64,000 nucleotides of DNA, taken from Nostoc sp. 'Lobaria pulmonaria (5183) cyanobiont'. GTDB taxonomy: Bacteria; Cyanobacteriota; Cyanobacteriia; Cyanobacteriales; Nostocaceae. The notes under the pieces were generated by a model. That model was not told where the DNA came from, made no database searches, and was given only the letters and a program-made list of their open reading frames with translations. The position numbers and the translations under genes are program-made. The stretch covers positions 3,518,545 to 3,582,544 of the forward strand of contig NZ_CP026692.1 of the NCBI RefSeq assembly GCF_002949795.1. Reading direction: 5' to 3'. Positions 1 to 8,268 of this stretch are shown one piece after another. Every line of letters begins with the position of its first letter. Positions within the stretch are counted from its first letter, which is position 1.

Positions 1-17
1 TAACTCACTGGAGATTT

Positions 18-206
18 ATGGAAATAGTTGAAGTTTTGGAAATCATTGATTCTGGTCAGAAAACTGGCAGATGGCGACTAACTTCTAGATCCAATGGAAA
101 TAAACCTCATGGGTTATGCACTCACGTCCATAACTCTTACGATGAAGCTTGGAACTGTGTTGAGGCTTGGCAAGCAGCCAAAAAACCTTTTGGGGATTCA
201 GGGTAA
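18..206 (+). CDS. small hypothetical protein (62 aa)
   Basis: I do not recognise this gene. The ATG is preceded by GGAG at a usable distance, which favours it as a real start. The protein is soluble-looking, with no signal peptide or membrane segment, and its C-terminal half is rich in aromatic residues and Cys (HVHNSYDEAWNCVEAWQAA). That pattern, with regular codon use, suggests a genuine small conserved protein rather than a chance frame. Its upstream context lies outside the window, and the next gene is convergent on the other strand. No function is assigned. Confidence 0.55.
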   Translation: MEIVEVLEIIDSGQKTGRWRLTSRSNGNKPHGLCTHVHNSYDEAWNCVEAWQAAKKPFGDSG

Positions 207-226
207 CTGAAACTTTTAGGGTCACT

Positions 227-538
227 CTAGACAATTAGTGGGTAAGGAGTCATGGCGATGGACTGGATGATTAGGTCGTAATGACCAGATATCGCCTCAT
301 CCCAAGTTGAGTAGAAGCGTTTTTCGCGATCGCAACTCCCTCCAGTTACTAATGACTCAAAAATCTTGGGCTGTTCAACAGTCCCAATATTTATCCCAGT
401 GAATACAGTTGAAACGCTAATGAAACTGTGAATAACAGAAAGAATAACTTGTGTGTTAGCGGTTGTACGCCAGGCGGCCCATTCCTCAAAATCAACAGCA
501 ATAGGTATGTGTCCTTCTAACTTGTAATAAGGAGTCAT
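227..538 (-). CDS. conserved hypothetical protein (about 103 aa), plasmid/phage-type family
   Basis: The open frame runs further upstream, but the start chosen is the ATG at 538: GGAG lies just before it (in ATGGAGATTATG), and the upstream part of the frame looks non-coding. The protein starts MTPYYKLEGH and contains an EEWAAW segment, a central VSTVFTGIN strand and a C-terminal RFYSTWDEAISGH motif. Small proteins with this order (tyrosine-rich start, VST.F.G, then YST..EA..GH) are familiar to me from phage and plasmid genomes, but I know no function. It is convergent with the gene at 18-206. The family assignment is from memory of the motif pattern and is moderate. Confidence 0.55.
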   Translation of the reverse strand: MTPYYKLEGHIPIAVDFEEWAAWRTTANTQVILSVIHSFISVSTVFTGINIGTVEQPKIFESLVTGGSCDREKRFYSTWDEAISGHYDLIIQSIAMTPYPLIV

Positions 539-622
539 AATCTCCATTTTGTACAATAGAATTGCCCTGATAAATGCAAAGGCTTGCCTTACGCCTCTGT
601 CAGGGCATAATCTCCATTTTGT
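536..622. repeat. 17-bp direct repeat flanking a 53-bp spacer
   Basis: CATAATCTCCATTTTGT occurs at 536-552 and again, identical, at 606-622. The first copy covers the start codon and ribosome binding site of the minus-strand gene at 227-538, so the second copy is a duplicated translation-initiation region upstream of it. CAGGGCA/TGCCCTG words also recur nearby, consistent with a local duplication. Confidence 0.6.
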
Positions 623-1292
623 CACTTGTCGAGATGAATAGAATGATAAATGATCGCCCTGCATCCAGTGGGAGGATATCAGCGGGTAGTTGTCCTCGCC
701 CGAATAGGGAATGTGGTAAGCCGTTCGACTCGGCAACGCAGACAGGCATCTGTTATAAAGCGCGATCGCTAAAAATGAGTAGCATTTGAGTAGCACAATT
801 GTTGCTTGCGATCGCTACAAATCAGGGTAAAAATAGTTGTTTCAAGTAGCAAACAAGTAGCAGAAATCAAAAAAAACGTTGAAAGTATTGATATTGCAGA
901 TATAACTTAGACCTCCCAGTAGTTGTTAGGGTACTGTTCGCCAATGCCAAAAGGTTTCCAACTTGCCCAATTTGAAGGTGTCCAATATTTCTTCGGTTTC
1001 GGCAACATGACACGTCATAGAGTGAGAAAAGTGACTCTTCTAGGCTACCCTTTTAAGTAGCATTTAAGTAGCGGCCGGTTAAAAATCCAGATAGAAGAGA
1101 TGAAAACTGGAAAAATTAATTTATTTACTTCAATTATGCTGCGTTTGATTTTCAAAGATTATCTGGTTATGCCTTGGTGATACGATCACAGAGGTACTGG
1201 TACTGAAATATAAATATTTTTATTTATTATGATAGAAAACATTGAAACTTATGTAAAGTAATTTTTATTACAGAGTATGTAACATACTTACT
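539..1292. other. intergenic stretch, eroded accessory DNA
   Basis: No intact gene is visible. The stretch holds HIP1 sites, several scattered AAGTAGC words (for example near 843, 855, 1055 and 1066) and the short minus-strand remnant at 907-1008. The AT-rich 1190-1290 part directly upstream of the pseudogene at 1293 contains a GTATGTAACATAC palindrome near 1275-1287. Confidence 0.4.
907..1008 (-). pseudogene. 33-codon remnant, possibly the N-terminus of an FdhF/YdeP-type molybdopterin oxidoreductase
   Basis: A minus-strand frame starts MLPKPKKYWTP and continues with W.PFGIGEQYPNNYWEV before a stop. The composition (many Trp, Pro and Tyr in an ordered pattern) is clearly protein-like. It resembles the N-terminal stretch of FdhF/YdeP-family oxidoreductases as I remember it. 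The rest of such a protein (about 700 residues) is absent, so this would be a leftover start. No clear ribosome binding site precedes it. It could instead be a short protein of unknown role. Confidence 0.3.
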
Positions 1293-1927
1293 ATGTTACA
1301 AAATTTAAATCAATTAATTGATACTCTTTGGAAAGCTGCTTTAGTTACTGGTGTAGGAGGAATCTTTCTCGGTCTTTTTTGGACTGGTAAATTTCCAGGG
1401 ATTGATGTTATGAGTAGAGACCAATATACAAGTATTACTCTTGTGGGAGATCAGAAATTATTAAATGAAATAAAAATTTCAGGAGATTGGGTCTATGAAG
1501 CTGAGGTAAATATAAAAGATACTGTTTTTTTCGAGGATGGTTGTAAAAAAAGATTAAGAAATGTACACATAAATCAGACTTCTAGTGTCACTAGACATTT
1601 GATTGGTGAAAAAAAAAAGTAGAAAATTGTAAAAAAATCTCTAATAATACTCCATTTAAACAAAGAGATGTTACGTGGACAAGTCAATCGGCTGCTATAT
1701 TACCATTAGAGAAAAAAATATTTATTGTATTTCAAACATTTGATGGTGAACCAAAGCATGGTTATATGTCCATTGATCTAATTAAAGATTAAAATAGTGT
1801 TACACCCGACGAGATAAAAGGAACTATGGATTATTGAAACCAAAAACCTAAACAATGGTTTACTGCAAATATTCGTTTTTACAAAGTAGGTTATCAAAAA
1901 GCAAAAGAGATAGAAAGGAAAATTTGA
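1293..1927 (+). pseudogene. broken gene for a membrane-anchored protein (frameshift plus two stops)
   Basis: The first 109 codons encode a protein with one membrane segment (ALVTGVGGIFLGLFW, about residues 16-30), ending at a run of ten A (1609-1618). Reading continues in the -1 frame from 1619 with convincing protein (VENCKK, then SAAILPLEKKIFIVFQTFDG), to TAA at 1790, then NSVTPDEIKGTMDY, TGA at 1835, and QKPKQWFTANIRFYKVGYQ to TGA at 1925. All three later pieces share one frame, so this was a single gene of about 210 codons, now with a frameshift and two in-frame stops. The A-run includes A AAA AAG, a known slippery heptamer, but the further stops argue for decay over recoding. Family unknown. 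Confidence 0.6.
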
Positions 1928-2290
1928 ATAGCTTGAAGCGGGGGTTTGACTAAACTTAGAAATGCTCTATAGTTGATGTGATTGTCAATCGTTGAGTGAA
2001 TCCATAAACAAAGTATTTTAATAAAAGTTCCCGTCAACGGGAAATTTTAGCTAGGACGACAAGCTATTATATAGCTTGTAACAATTCCGATTTTTCGATA
2101 TTTACCCCAAAGGCTTAACTGCTCTATCTCCTGCTGTTTTGTGATTTGTATAACTCACGTTTATTTAATATTTTCTAAATCTTTAAAGCTGACAATCGGT
2201 GTCAGCAACTCTTGCCGTGGGCGCAGTAGTTCAAATAAAAATCCCTGCCACTGTGGACAGGGATAGTAATTTGTAATTAGGACTTGTTTC
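1928..2290. other. intergenic region with stem-loops
   Basis: No gene is visible. ACAAGCTAT/ATAGCTTGT at 2059-2079 forms a 9-bp perfect stem with a 3-nt loop, and TCCCGT/ACGGGA near 2030-2043 forms a second, shorter one. Neither is followed by a clear T-run, so I do not call them terminators. Confidence 0.4.
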
Positions 2291-2596
2291 TTAGCTAACA
2301 AAATCTTTGTGAGCAGCGACAAGCATTTGAGCCTGTCTTAAAACGTTTCCGAATAAATAAAAAGGAATCTGCCAAGCTGCAACGGTAACTTCTTTGACTA
2401 TATCTTGTACACTAATTGCGATTAACTCATGCTCTGGCGGCTCTCCCTCAATAGTACCAGACCAAGTAAAAGCTAATAAGAAATCATCGTCTCCAGGCAA
2501 GGATGCAATCAAACATTCTTCTGGTGTTGGCTCGCAAATAATTCCATAATCATTTGCAAGTTCTACTAATCTTTGAAAGTTGTTTCCGTTTGTCAT
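2291..2596 (-). CDS. hypothetical protein (101 aa)
   Basis: A complete minus-strand gene with an ATG start. The protein is acidic and soluble-looking: an N-terminal helix (FQRLVELANDYG), a loop with ICEPTPEECLIASLPGDDD, a beta-rich middle and a C-terminal helix (FGNVLRQAQMLVAAH). I do not recognise a family. It stands alone between the upstream pseudogene and the broken cyclase gene, with 268 bp of empty sequence before its start. Confidence 0.5.
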   Translation of the reverse strand: MTNGNNFQRLVELANDYGIICEPTPEECLIASLPGDDDFLLAFTWSGTIEGEPPEHELIAISVQDIVKEVTVAAWQIPFYLFGNVLRQAQMLVAAHKDFVS

Positions 2597-2864
2597 TTGT
2601 CTTTTGGGTGTAATTGAATCTCAGTTTTAGAAGAAATCATATTTTGAACTCCACAACTCAACTTAGTTGCTTCATACGAGAAATTACGAATTACGAATTA
2701 TTAAGGAGTTATTGGAGTTAGATCGGGCTTAAGTCCAAAATCTTACCGCGATCGCTTGGTTCTATCAGCAACAATTGTTACTGTTTTAGAAAAAGCTAGA
2801 CTACCTACTTTTTCGGTTTACCCTATTTACATACACCTCCCATTTCAATATTGATGCCCTAATC

Positions 2865-3524
2865 TCACCCAGGCTGACGCAGTGCATTGAGAATTGCGTC
2901 AGCTTTTGGGGAAACAGCTGTAAACCGAAGCAGAAAAAGATGCTCGTCAACATGAGATTGTTCGATCACTTTCGCATAGATATGTTCTTCTTCTGTAGCC
3001 ATTTCTGCTTCAATCAATAACTTGAGTTTGAGATTACTCAAGAGTTCTAAAGAATGTGGCGATGTCTGCTGACAAGACGCTGGGCGTCTACGCAGTTGCG
3101 CCCCTTTTTCTGAGAGGTTAATAAAATCTCCCATAAATACTGTTACCACTGCATATTTTCCCTGCAAAATAGTGTATTTTACAGGTACTTCTTGAGTGAG
3201 AATGACCATTCTTTGATCATATTTAGGCAAGAGTAAATTATATTTACCGCCAATGCCATGAATTTCACAAATTGTCACAGGATGTTTTATTCCTTTAGGT
3301 TCTATTTGTAGTTGTCCAGCAATTTTGAGGTCAATATTGGCATCCTTATAGGTATTTTCGGAAATTAAAATCTGTCCTCCCACTGTATAAAATTCAATTC
3401 GAGCAGCCAAATTAACATGACTGCCAATAACTGTATATTGAGCGCGTTTTTGAGAACCAACATTTACCGCTACAGCCTCGCCTGTATTAATCCCAATTCC
3501 CATTTCCAGAATTGGGAAATTCAT
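2865..3524 (-). pseudogene. adenylate/guanylate cyclase C-terminal half with a PilZ-like tail (fragment)
   Basis: Residues 1-90 match the second half of a class III nucleotide cyclase domain: the [16 protein letters not shown] stretch, then [15 protein letters not shown] and GGQILIS. The first half, with the first metal-binding Asp and the substrate-specifying residues, is missing. Residues 100-219 look like a PilZ-type domain ([32 protein letters not shown]). The frame opens at ATGA, overlapping the stop of the CHASE2 fragment upstream. Together they are the two ends of one CHASE2-cyclase sensor whose membrane segments and first cyclase half were deleted. A 36-bp dispersed hairpin element sits in frame at 3058-3093. 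Confidence 0.65.
3058..3093 (-). repeat. 36-bp dispersed hairpin element inserted in frame (copy 1)
   Basis: On the minus strand it reads GCGTAG, a short hairpin ACGC-CCA-GCGT, CTTGTC, AGC, then AGACATCGCC. A second copy lies at 61501-61536 in another gene, with the same flanks but stem CTGC-TTT-GCAG. Its length is a multiple of three, and it is read in the same phase in both genes, giving C.QTSP in the protein. Confidence 0.65.
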
Positions 3525-3769
3525 TTGCTGATTTTGTTCGTTGACTTTTCTATTGCCGCACTTAAAATTTGACTAATCAAATTAGCATGAATTGTTACAC
3601 CCGCCATTCGTTCTGGGTCAGTCAAGACATTACTGCTGTAAGGCGTATAGAATAGATCCTTCCAACTCTCAGGGGTAGCACCAATTAATACCACCTTGTC
3701 TTGCATTAAATCTTGTGGGATGAGGTTCTCTTGCACTTCACTAAGAGAGACTTTAGTAAACTGCTTCAT
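3521..3769 (-). pseudogene. CHASE2 sensory domain fragment
   Basis: The 82-residue frame reads like the C-terminal part of a CHASE2 extracytoplasmic sensor domain: DLMQDKVVLIGATPESWKD, a YTPYSS loop, then [16 protein letters not shown]. In intact proteins this is followed by three membrane helices and an output domain. Here it stops and overlaps, out of frame, the cyclase fragment at 2865-3524. The N-terminal part of CHASE2 is also missing upstream. It is best read as part of a deleted CHASE2-adenylate-cyclase gene and is not expected to act alone. Confidence 0.65.
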
Positions 3770-3954
3770 ATTGATAATGCCTGAGTTCTAGATTAGTCAG
3801 GTGAATAAATCAAGTATTCCCAAAAGCAGAGTCAGATTTTCCACTCAACTACGAACTATTTATTTAGCATTGGGCATTAGACCTTGGGCACAGGAGAAAG
3901 AGGTAATTTTTATTCTCCCCCTTGTCCCCTGCTCCCTGACACCCTACTCCCTAC

Positions 3955-4632
3955 TCAAATATATGGTGAAACATCTTCACCACATTTATCTGCTAAATAG
4001 GAGAGGGCGCGAAAACGTAAGCCCACCAGCTGCTCATATAACGGGTTAATTTTACACATCGGTGGGATATGCACAATCTTGCGTCCAAATAGGGTGACAT
4101 CCCGTTCAAAGGGACACTGGGCGGGAATCATTTTACACAAAAAGCGGGCTACTCTTGGGTCTTGGATATCTAGCCCATTGAGCCAGTCACGCAGGTGGTG
4201 TAGGGCATTGATTTGACGCTTTGTCAGCCCAGTGCTGGCCATAGTGGGGATAATTTGCTGTGGGTGTTCCAGAGTGTGGCGAAGGGCTGACAACAACTTC
4301 TCTGGCAGTTCCAAAGCTTGACAAAACTGTTGCAGAACCTTATCTTCGCTGGGAGAATAAGTACCATCCGCGATCGCTACCATCACCGCTGTCCTTAAGA
4401 AATTTTCCGCGGCTGGTGTACCTTTACCCAAGGCTGCGGCTAATTCCTGTGGGGTAATTATCTCTAGTGAGTCGCATTTAATCTTAGGAGCTAATTCATT
4501 TTTGGTGATGCTGGCAATTAATTCCTGTTCTTGATCGTCAAAATTACCATCTGCCCAAGCAATGGTGAGCAGTCCACGCAACCAAGCAGCAATCTGTTCG
4601 TTGCTGTAGGGGGATTGAACGGTACTTGTCAT
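3955..4632 (-). CDS. TerB-like / Mo-dependent nitrogenase C-terminal-family protein
   Basis: The N-terminal half (roughly residues 10-125) is a TerB-like helical domain, with two repeats of AWADGNFD..E..LI and AIADGTYS..EDKVL. The C-terminal half (about 135-225) matches the cyanobacterial Mo-dependent nitrogenase C-terminus family: LRDWLNGLDIQDP.VARFLCK, IPAQCPFERD, HIPPMCKINPLYEQLVGLRFRAL, YLADKCGED. Despite the family name it is not a nitrogenase subunit, and its role is not established. I chose the ATG at 4632; a GTG ten codons upstream (4662) keeps the frame open but leads into a less protein-like stretch. Length is normal and no defect is visible. Confidence 0.8.
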   Translation of the reverse strand: MTSTVQSPYSNEQIAAWLRGLLTIAWADGNFDDQEQELIASITKNELAPKIKCDSLEIITPQELAAALGKGTPAAENFLRTAVMVAIADGTYSPSEDKVLQQFCQALELPEKLLSALRHTLEHPQQIIPTMASTGLTKRQINALHHLRDWLNGLDIQDPRVARFLCKMIPAQCPFERDVTLFGRKIVHIPPMCKINPLYEQLVGLRFRALSYLADKCGEDVSPYI

Positions 4633-5021
4633 AAACTCACGTCTCAAGCTTTCCTCAGTCACTACTAAGCTAGCTTACCCAATGACTATGAAGATAGTAG
4701 AAGCAGCACAGAAAAATAAATCAGAGAAGTTTTCAAATTGCAACAGTCGGTCTTAAGGTAAAATCCATTTGTAGCGTTGTTGATAATTTTTCTATTTAAA
4801 GTGAATTTGATGGGAGTGTCTCAAATATTTATAAGGTTCAAGACCGTAAGCGCTACAGAGGGATGGAATTTTTTAAGTATGTGAACCTGCCAGCTAAATA
4901 TCGCCGACGTTTTTCTCTAATGAATCGTTTACTGATGCTACTTCCTTTTCTGTGGGATTGCGAGCGTTTGGTATTAATGAAATAAATTAGTTAACTCTAA
5001 AAAATTAAGGTATTATATATA
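4633..5021. other. intergenic region with a possible 40-aa ORF at 4863-4985 (+)
   Basis: Mostly AT-rich spacer between divergent genes, so promoters for both should lie here. A short plus-strand frame (4863-4985) starts MEFFKYVNLPAKYRRRFS and ends in a hydrophobic, basic tail. It sits 36 bp before the next gene, but its GAGG is too close to the ATG to be a good ribosome binding site. I consider it unproven. Confidence 0.3.
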
Positions 5022-6122
5022 ATGTTTTTCTTTGGCATTGAACATGAAGTCGCTTTCTTGAACAATGAGGGAAAGTTTGCTGATTTTTCCCACACAAAAT
5101 TTGCTGATTTCAATCAAATTATTGAAAGGCTACCTATATACCCCAGTGACTATCCTCAACTCCGCGTTGGTGATGCGGGTATTAAGATGAAGAGATGGTA
5201 CATTGAGGGATTTGAAAGATTTGCGGATTCTGATAAAGTGATAGACTGTCATGTTAAAGGTATTGAAATTAGAACAACTATCCATTCTAATATTCAAGGC
5301 GCTATTACTGAATTATCAGAAAGTTTTGACTTGCTACGTGAGGTTGCTGCTGACTTTGGCTTATCACCAGTTTTGGTTAGTTTCAATCCCTACAATCCAG
5401 CTTTTGAGCCTCAACCCCCATTAAACAATTATGAAATCAAACAGCTAGAACCTTATCCTGACGAACAAACTGCTAATATTCACATGGTATCTTATGGGCC
5501 AGATTTAAATATTTCAGTGGCAGATTTGTCAACGGAAGATGTGATTGATATTGGCAGAAAGTTAACTTATTACAGTCCCTATATCGTTCCTTTTAGTTAT
5601 AGCTCTCCCTTTTATAATGGAGGTTTATGGGATGGACTATCGGTACGAACATTTATCAGAACTGGAAAAAGACCAGCTACTCTGGTTTTTGTTCAAAAAG
5701 AAGAACAGCTGATTAATAGCATACCTGCCTTAACAAAAATTGCCCGCATTCCGGCTGAAGTGGGACGCATCGAATTTAAGGCTTGTGATAGTTGTGATGA
5801 TTTTTTAATCTATGCGGCTTTGCTGATATTATTAAAGGGTTTGGTGTTAGATGAAACCTTACCGGGTAGAGCAACTGTACCCGATGCAGCGTTGCACCAA
5901 CTTTCTGCAAAAGAAGCGTTTGAAAACGAAGATATTTTTGAAAATGCGACAAAAGTATTACAAGCAGCCGAAGTTGCTTTAGAAGATGACCCAGATGTTC
6001 ATTATTTAACGCCGTTAAAAGTGCTGCTGGCAAAGCGAAAAACAAGATCCCATGAATTAATAGAAATGTTCCATCGGGTAAGTTCAATAGAAGAGGTAAT
6101 AAGGCAGACTTATCAAGTTTAA
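5022..6122 (+). CDS. glutamate-cysteine ligase-like protein (GCS2 family)
   Basis: This 366-aa protein begins with the GCS2-type active-site strand FFGIEHEVAFL and contains VGDAGIKMKRWYIEGFERF, KGIEIRTTIH, YGPDLNIS, a GRKLTYYSPYIVPFSYSSPF segment, RTFIRTGKRPA and GRIEFKACDSCDDF. These match carboxylate-amine ligases of the glutamate-cysteine ligase 2 superfamily. If the annotation is right, it joins glutamate and cysteine in glutathione (or a related gamma-glutamyl peptide) synthesis. The real gshA of cyanobacteria belongs to this broad superfamily, but paralogues exist, so the substrate is inferred. Length is complete, with AAGG upstream of the ATG. Confidence 0.7.
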   Translation: MFFFGIEHEVAFLNNEGKFADFSHTKFADFNQIIERLPIYPSDYPQLRVGDAGIKMKRWYIEGFERFADSDKVIDCHVKGIEIRTTIHSNIQGAITELSESFDLLREVAADFGLSPVLVSFNPYNPAFEPQPPLNNYEIKQLEPYPDEQTANIHMVSYGPDLNISVADLSTEDVIDIGRKLTYYSPYIVPFSYSSPFYNGGLWDGLSVRTFIRTGKRPATLVFVQKEEQLINSIPALTKIARIPAEVGRIEFKACDSCDDFLIYAALLILLKGLVLDETLPGRATVPDAALHQLSAKEAFENEDIFENATKVLQAAEVALEDDPDVHYLTPLKVLLAKRKTRSHELIEMFHRVSSIEEVIRQTYQV

Positions 6123-6801
6123 AGAAAAGATTTATTTTTCTCCTTTTATGAAAGGGGATTAAGGAGAATAGACCTCTTGCAAAAGTCCCTAACACCCCAC
6201 CCCCAACCCCTCCCCGATGCCTTGGGGAGGGGAGTGTTTGCTTTACTCAGCGGGGTGGGGTTCTTTATTTTTGATTTATGCAAGAGCTTTAATCTTTATA
6301 TAAATTAATACTTTACAAATTTCCTCTCAAATGCTTATTCCTTAAATTCCTTTGATTGGATAAAGTCGAGCTAACTGAACATAAATAGTGCAGCCATTAA
6401 CCTGCCAAAACTAGATTAAGTCGATATACCTAGAGACTGATTTTATTGCAACTAAAGATGCAGTAAACTTCATTCTAGAGATTGATGCAGACCTTAGCTT
6501 TTTCAAAGTAAAAGTGTAAATAGGGAACCTAGAATAAAGGATTTCAATTATCAAATCTAATGATTTTGTGAAATCTAATGATTTTGCTAAAGAGTTAAGG
6601 TGGTATTTGCTTATTATCCCTTACTAATCCGGTGCAGAAAGAAAAAAGAAATTTCTTCATCAGGTTCGTTTTTCAAGAACTTCTAAATTGAAGCGGAGCT
6701 TGCCAGTTTATATTATTGCTTAAAATTGCTAACTAAAGGTATATGCTTCGCTCTTTAAGTAAAAGTTCTGCGTTGTTAAAAGCTGTTATCGAGGATTTCA
6801 A
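6123..6801. other. long intergenic region carrying a MITE-like element
   Basis: The first part holds MITE-like copy 1 (6170-6289). The remaining 500 bp is AT-rich with no coding pattern on either strand and is expected to contain the promoter of the secreted protein at 6802. AAATCTAATGATTTTG is nearly tandemly repeated near 6554-6585. Confidence 0.45.
6170..6289 (+). mobile_element. MITE-like element, copy 1 (about 120 bp)
   Basis: It begins AGACCTCTTGCAAAAGTCCC, contains CCCCAACCCCTCCCC and GGGGAGGGGAG forming an inner stem, then TTTGCTTTACTC, and ends TTTTTGATTTATGCAAGAG. The ends are inverted repeats of each other (GACCTCTTGCA / TGCAAGAG). Near-identical copies occur at 15036-15155 and 63894 to the window end. 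It encodes nothing, so it would need a transposase supplied elsewhere. The right end here has lost its final GTCT. Confidence 0.6.
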
Positions 6802-7158
6802 ATGAAGATGATTACTTCTGTTTTATCTATTTTCCGTCCAGTGCGTTTTCTAGTAGTGGCTTTTACTAGCGCCCTATTATTATTCTCTAATGCTTTTCCT
6901 GCTTTTGCAATCGATAGCTACCAAAGTAATCCCACCGAAGGTACTACACAACTGCTTGACATTCAGCGCAAAACTGACGAAGCTGCTAAAGAACCACCAG
7001 CGGGACTGAAAAAGGTTCAAAAGGAGTCCAATAAAGGACTCAATGAAGTTCAGGGAGCGGCTGATATTGACAAGCAAAAGAGTCCTGAAAATTCCCAGGG
7101 TGCAACCTCAGTGGAAGAAAAAACAAAGAGTTTCTTGGACAAAGTTACAGGTAAGTAA
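6802..7158 (+). CDS. secreted low-temperature-induced-type protein (118 aa)
   Basis: A clear N-terminal signal peptide (basic MKMITSVLSIFRPVR, then a hydrophobic core LVVAFTSALLLFSNAF, with cleavage predicted after PAFA near residue 36) precedes an 80-residue hydrophilic, Lys/Glu/Gln-rich and probably disordered mature part. Short Nostoc proteins of this architecture are often annotated as low-temperature-induced proteins; that name is an annotation tradition, not a known activity. GAGG sits about 9 nt before the ATG. A strong hairpin (7187-7226) follows the stop by 28 bp, and the gene appears monocistronic. Confidence 0.6.
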   Translation: MKMITSVLSIFRPVRFLVVAFTSALLLFSNAFPAFAIDSYQSNPTEGTTQLLDIQRKTDEAAKEPPAGLKKVQKESNKGLNEVQGAADIDKQKSPENSQGATSVEEKTKSFLDKVTGK

Positions 7159-7186
7159 CAGAGTTAATACCTTGGTAATTTTTTGT

Positions 7187-7226
7187 TAGTAATGGGCGAT
7201 CGCGTTTACGCGATCGCCCATTACTA
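7187..7226 (+). terminator. 18-bp perfect hairpin containing two HIP1 sites
   Basis: TAGTAATGGGCGATCGCG and its exact reverse complement are separated by a TTTA loop. The stem lies 28 bp downstream of the secreted-protein gene and contains GCGATCGC in each arm. There is no strong T-tract directly after it, so termination is inferred from position and stability. Confidence 0.5.
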
Positions 7227-7450
7227 CTTATTATATTAATATTTGTATCTATTTTTTTAGCTGATAAAAAACAAGGAAATGTAGCTAATTGCTAAATTCT
7301 CTATCGACTGAATGGTACTACCTATTAAGGCATAGGTATAACTATGTAATGTAATAATTAATCTCAACTCATAATATTTCCTTTGGTTGATGTGGATTAG
7401 GTGGAAAATTTGGCAAATTAATAGATATGTTTGCTTAGGGATGGAAAACA

Positions 7451-7990
7451 ATGCGTGCGATAAACATTGGTTTGACGGACGAACAGCGTCAAGGTGTAAT
7501 TAATCTGTTGAATCAAGATTTGGCAGATGCCTATTTACTGCTGGTGAAAACCAAAAAGTACCACTGGGATGTCGTTGGTCCTCAGTTCCGCTCTTTGCAC
7601 CAGCTTTGGGAAGAACACTACCAAAAACTGACTCTAAATATTGATGCTGTGGCAGAGCGGATTCGTGCTTTAGGCGGTTATCCAGTTGGCTCATTGGAGG
7701 GATTTCTTAAGATTGCTACCCTCAAGGAACATGCTGGTAGTGTGCCCACTGCAACAGGAATGGTAGCTAATTTAGTGGACGATCACGAGCAAGTTATTCG
7801 TAATTTGAGAGACCATTTGGATCAGTCTGGTGAAAAGTTCCACGATCAAGGAACTGCCGACTTTTTGACTGGACTACTCGAACAGCATGAAGAGATAGCT
7901 TGGATGCTGCGTTCATTTATTGAAGGCGAGGCAATAGATGCAGATGGTAGACAGCCAGCAGCAGGGGCTAAGACTCCCGTAGGTGTATAG
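7451..7990 (+). CDS. dps: Dps family DNA-protecting, iron-storing protein
   Basis: This 179-aa protein has the Dps four-helix layout: a first helix with LADAYLLLVKTKKYHWDVVG (ferroxidase His and Trp-Asp region), LHQLWEEHYQKL, LNIDAVAERIRALGG, a central DDHEQVIRNLRDHLD helix, and a last helix EQHEEIAWMLRSFIEG. Dps dodecamers oxidise Fe(II) with peroxide, store iron and protect DNA; Nostoc species carry several paralogues. The C-terminal tail (ADGRQPAAGAKTPVGV) is an extension beyond the core fold. The gene is monocistronic, with a terminator-like hairpin at 8182-8215. Confidence 0.9.
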   Translation: MRAINIGLTDEQRQGVINLLNQDLADAYLLLVKTKKYHWDVVGPQFRSLHQLWEEHYQKLTLNIDAVAERIRALGGYPVGSLEGFLKIATLKEHAGSVPTATGMVANLVDDHEQVIRNLRDHLDQSGEKFHDQGTADFLTGLLEQHEEIAWMLRSFIEGEAIDADGRQPAAGAKTPVGV

Positions 7991-8128
7991 CTCATACTCA
8001 TAACATCTGAGTCAAGGATGGCTGAGGGAGGATTAATTCTTCCCTCAATTGATGTGAAAGAATTAATCTGCTTGCATCCCATACAGTTCAGTTAAGCCTA
8101 AAACTCAACTTCTACGTAGGTTGGGGAA

Positions 8129-8169
8129 CCACTTGCTTCAACGGGGGTTCCCCCCGTTGAAGCAAGTGG
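8129..8169. repeat. 19-bp perfect inverted repeat
   Basis: CCACTTGCTTCAACGGGGG is followed by TTC and then its exact reverse complement. There is no T-run after it, and its position 139 bp beyond the dps stop with GGTTCCCC-like flanks suggests a dispersed palindrome, not a terminator. Confidence 0.55.
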
Positions 8170-8181
8170 CGTTTGAGGAAC

Positions 8182-8215
8182 AAAACCCAACACTTCTGTG
8201 ACTTTGTTGGGTTTT
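8182..8215 (+). terminator. probable rho-independent terminator downstream of dps
   Basis: AAAACCCAAC pairs perfectly with GTTGGGTTTT across a 14-nt loop, and the stem runs into TTTTACTTTG. This is the first hairpin with a T-rich 3' side after dps. Confidence 0.5.
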
Positions 8216-8268
8216 ACTTTGTACCCTTGCGGGAAAGCAAGCTACTACCCAACCGACAATTTTCTTAA

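Noticed and set aside
1293..1927. Programmed -1 frameshift as the normal expression mode
   Set aside because: The continuing frame has two further stops within 60 codons, which is better explained by decay.
7257..7451. Hydrophobic minus-strand frame upstream of dps
   Set aside because: AT-rich chance frame covering the dps promoter region, without a ribosome binding site.
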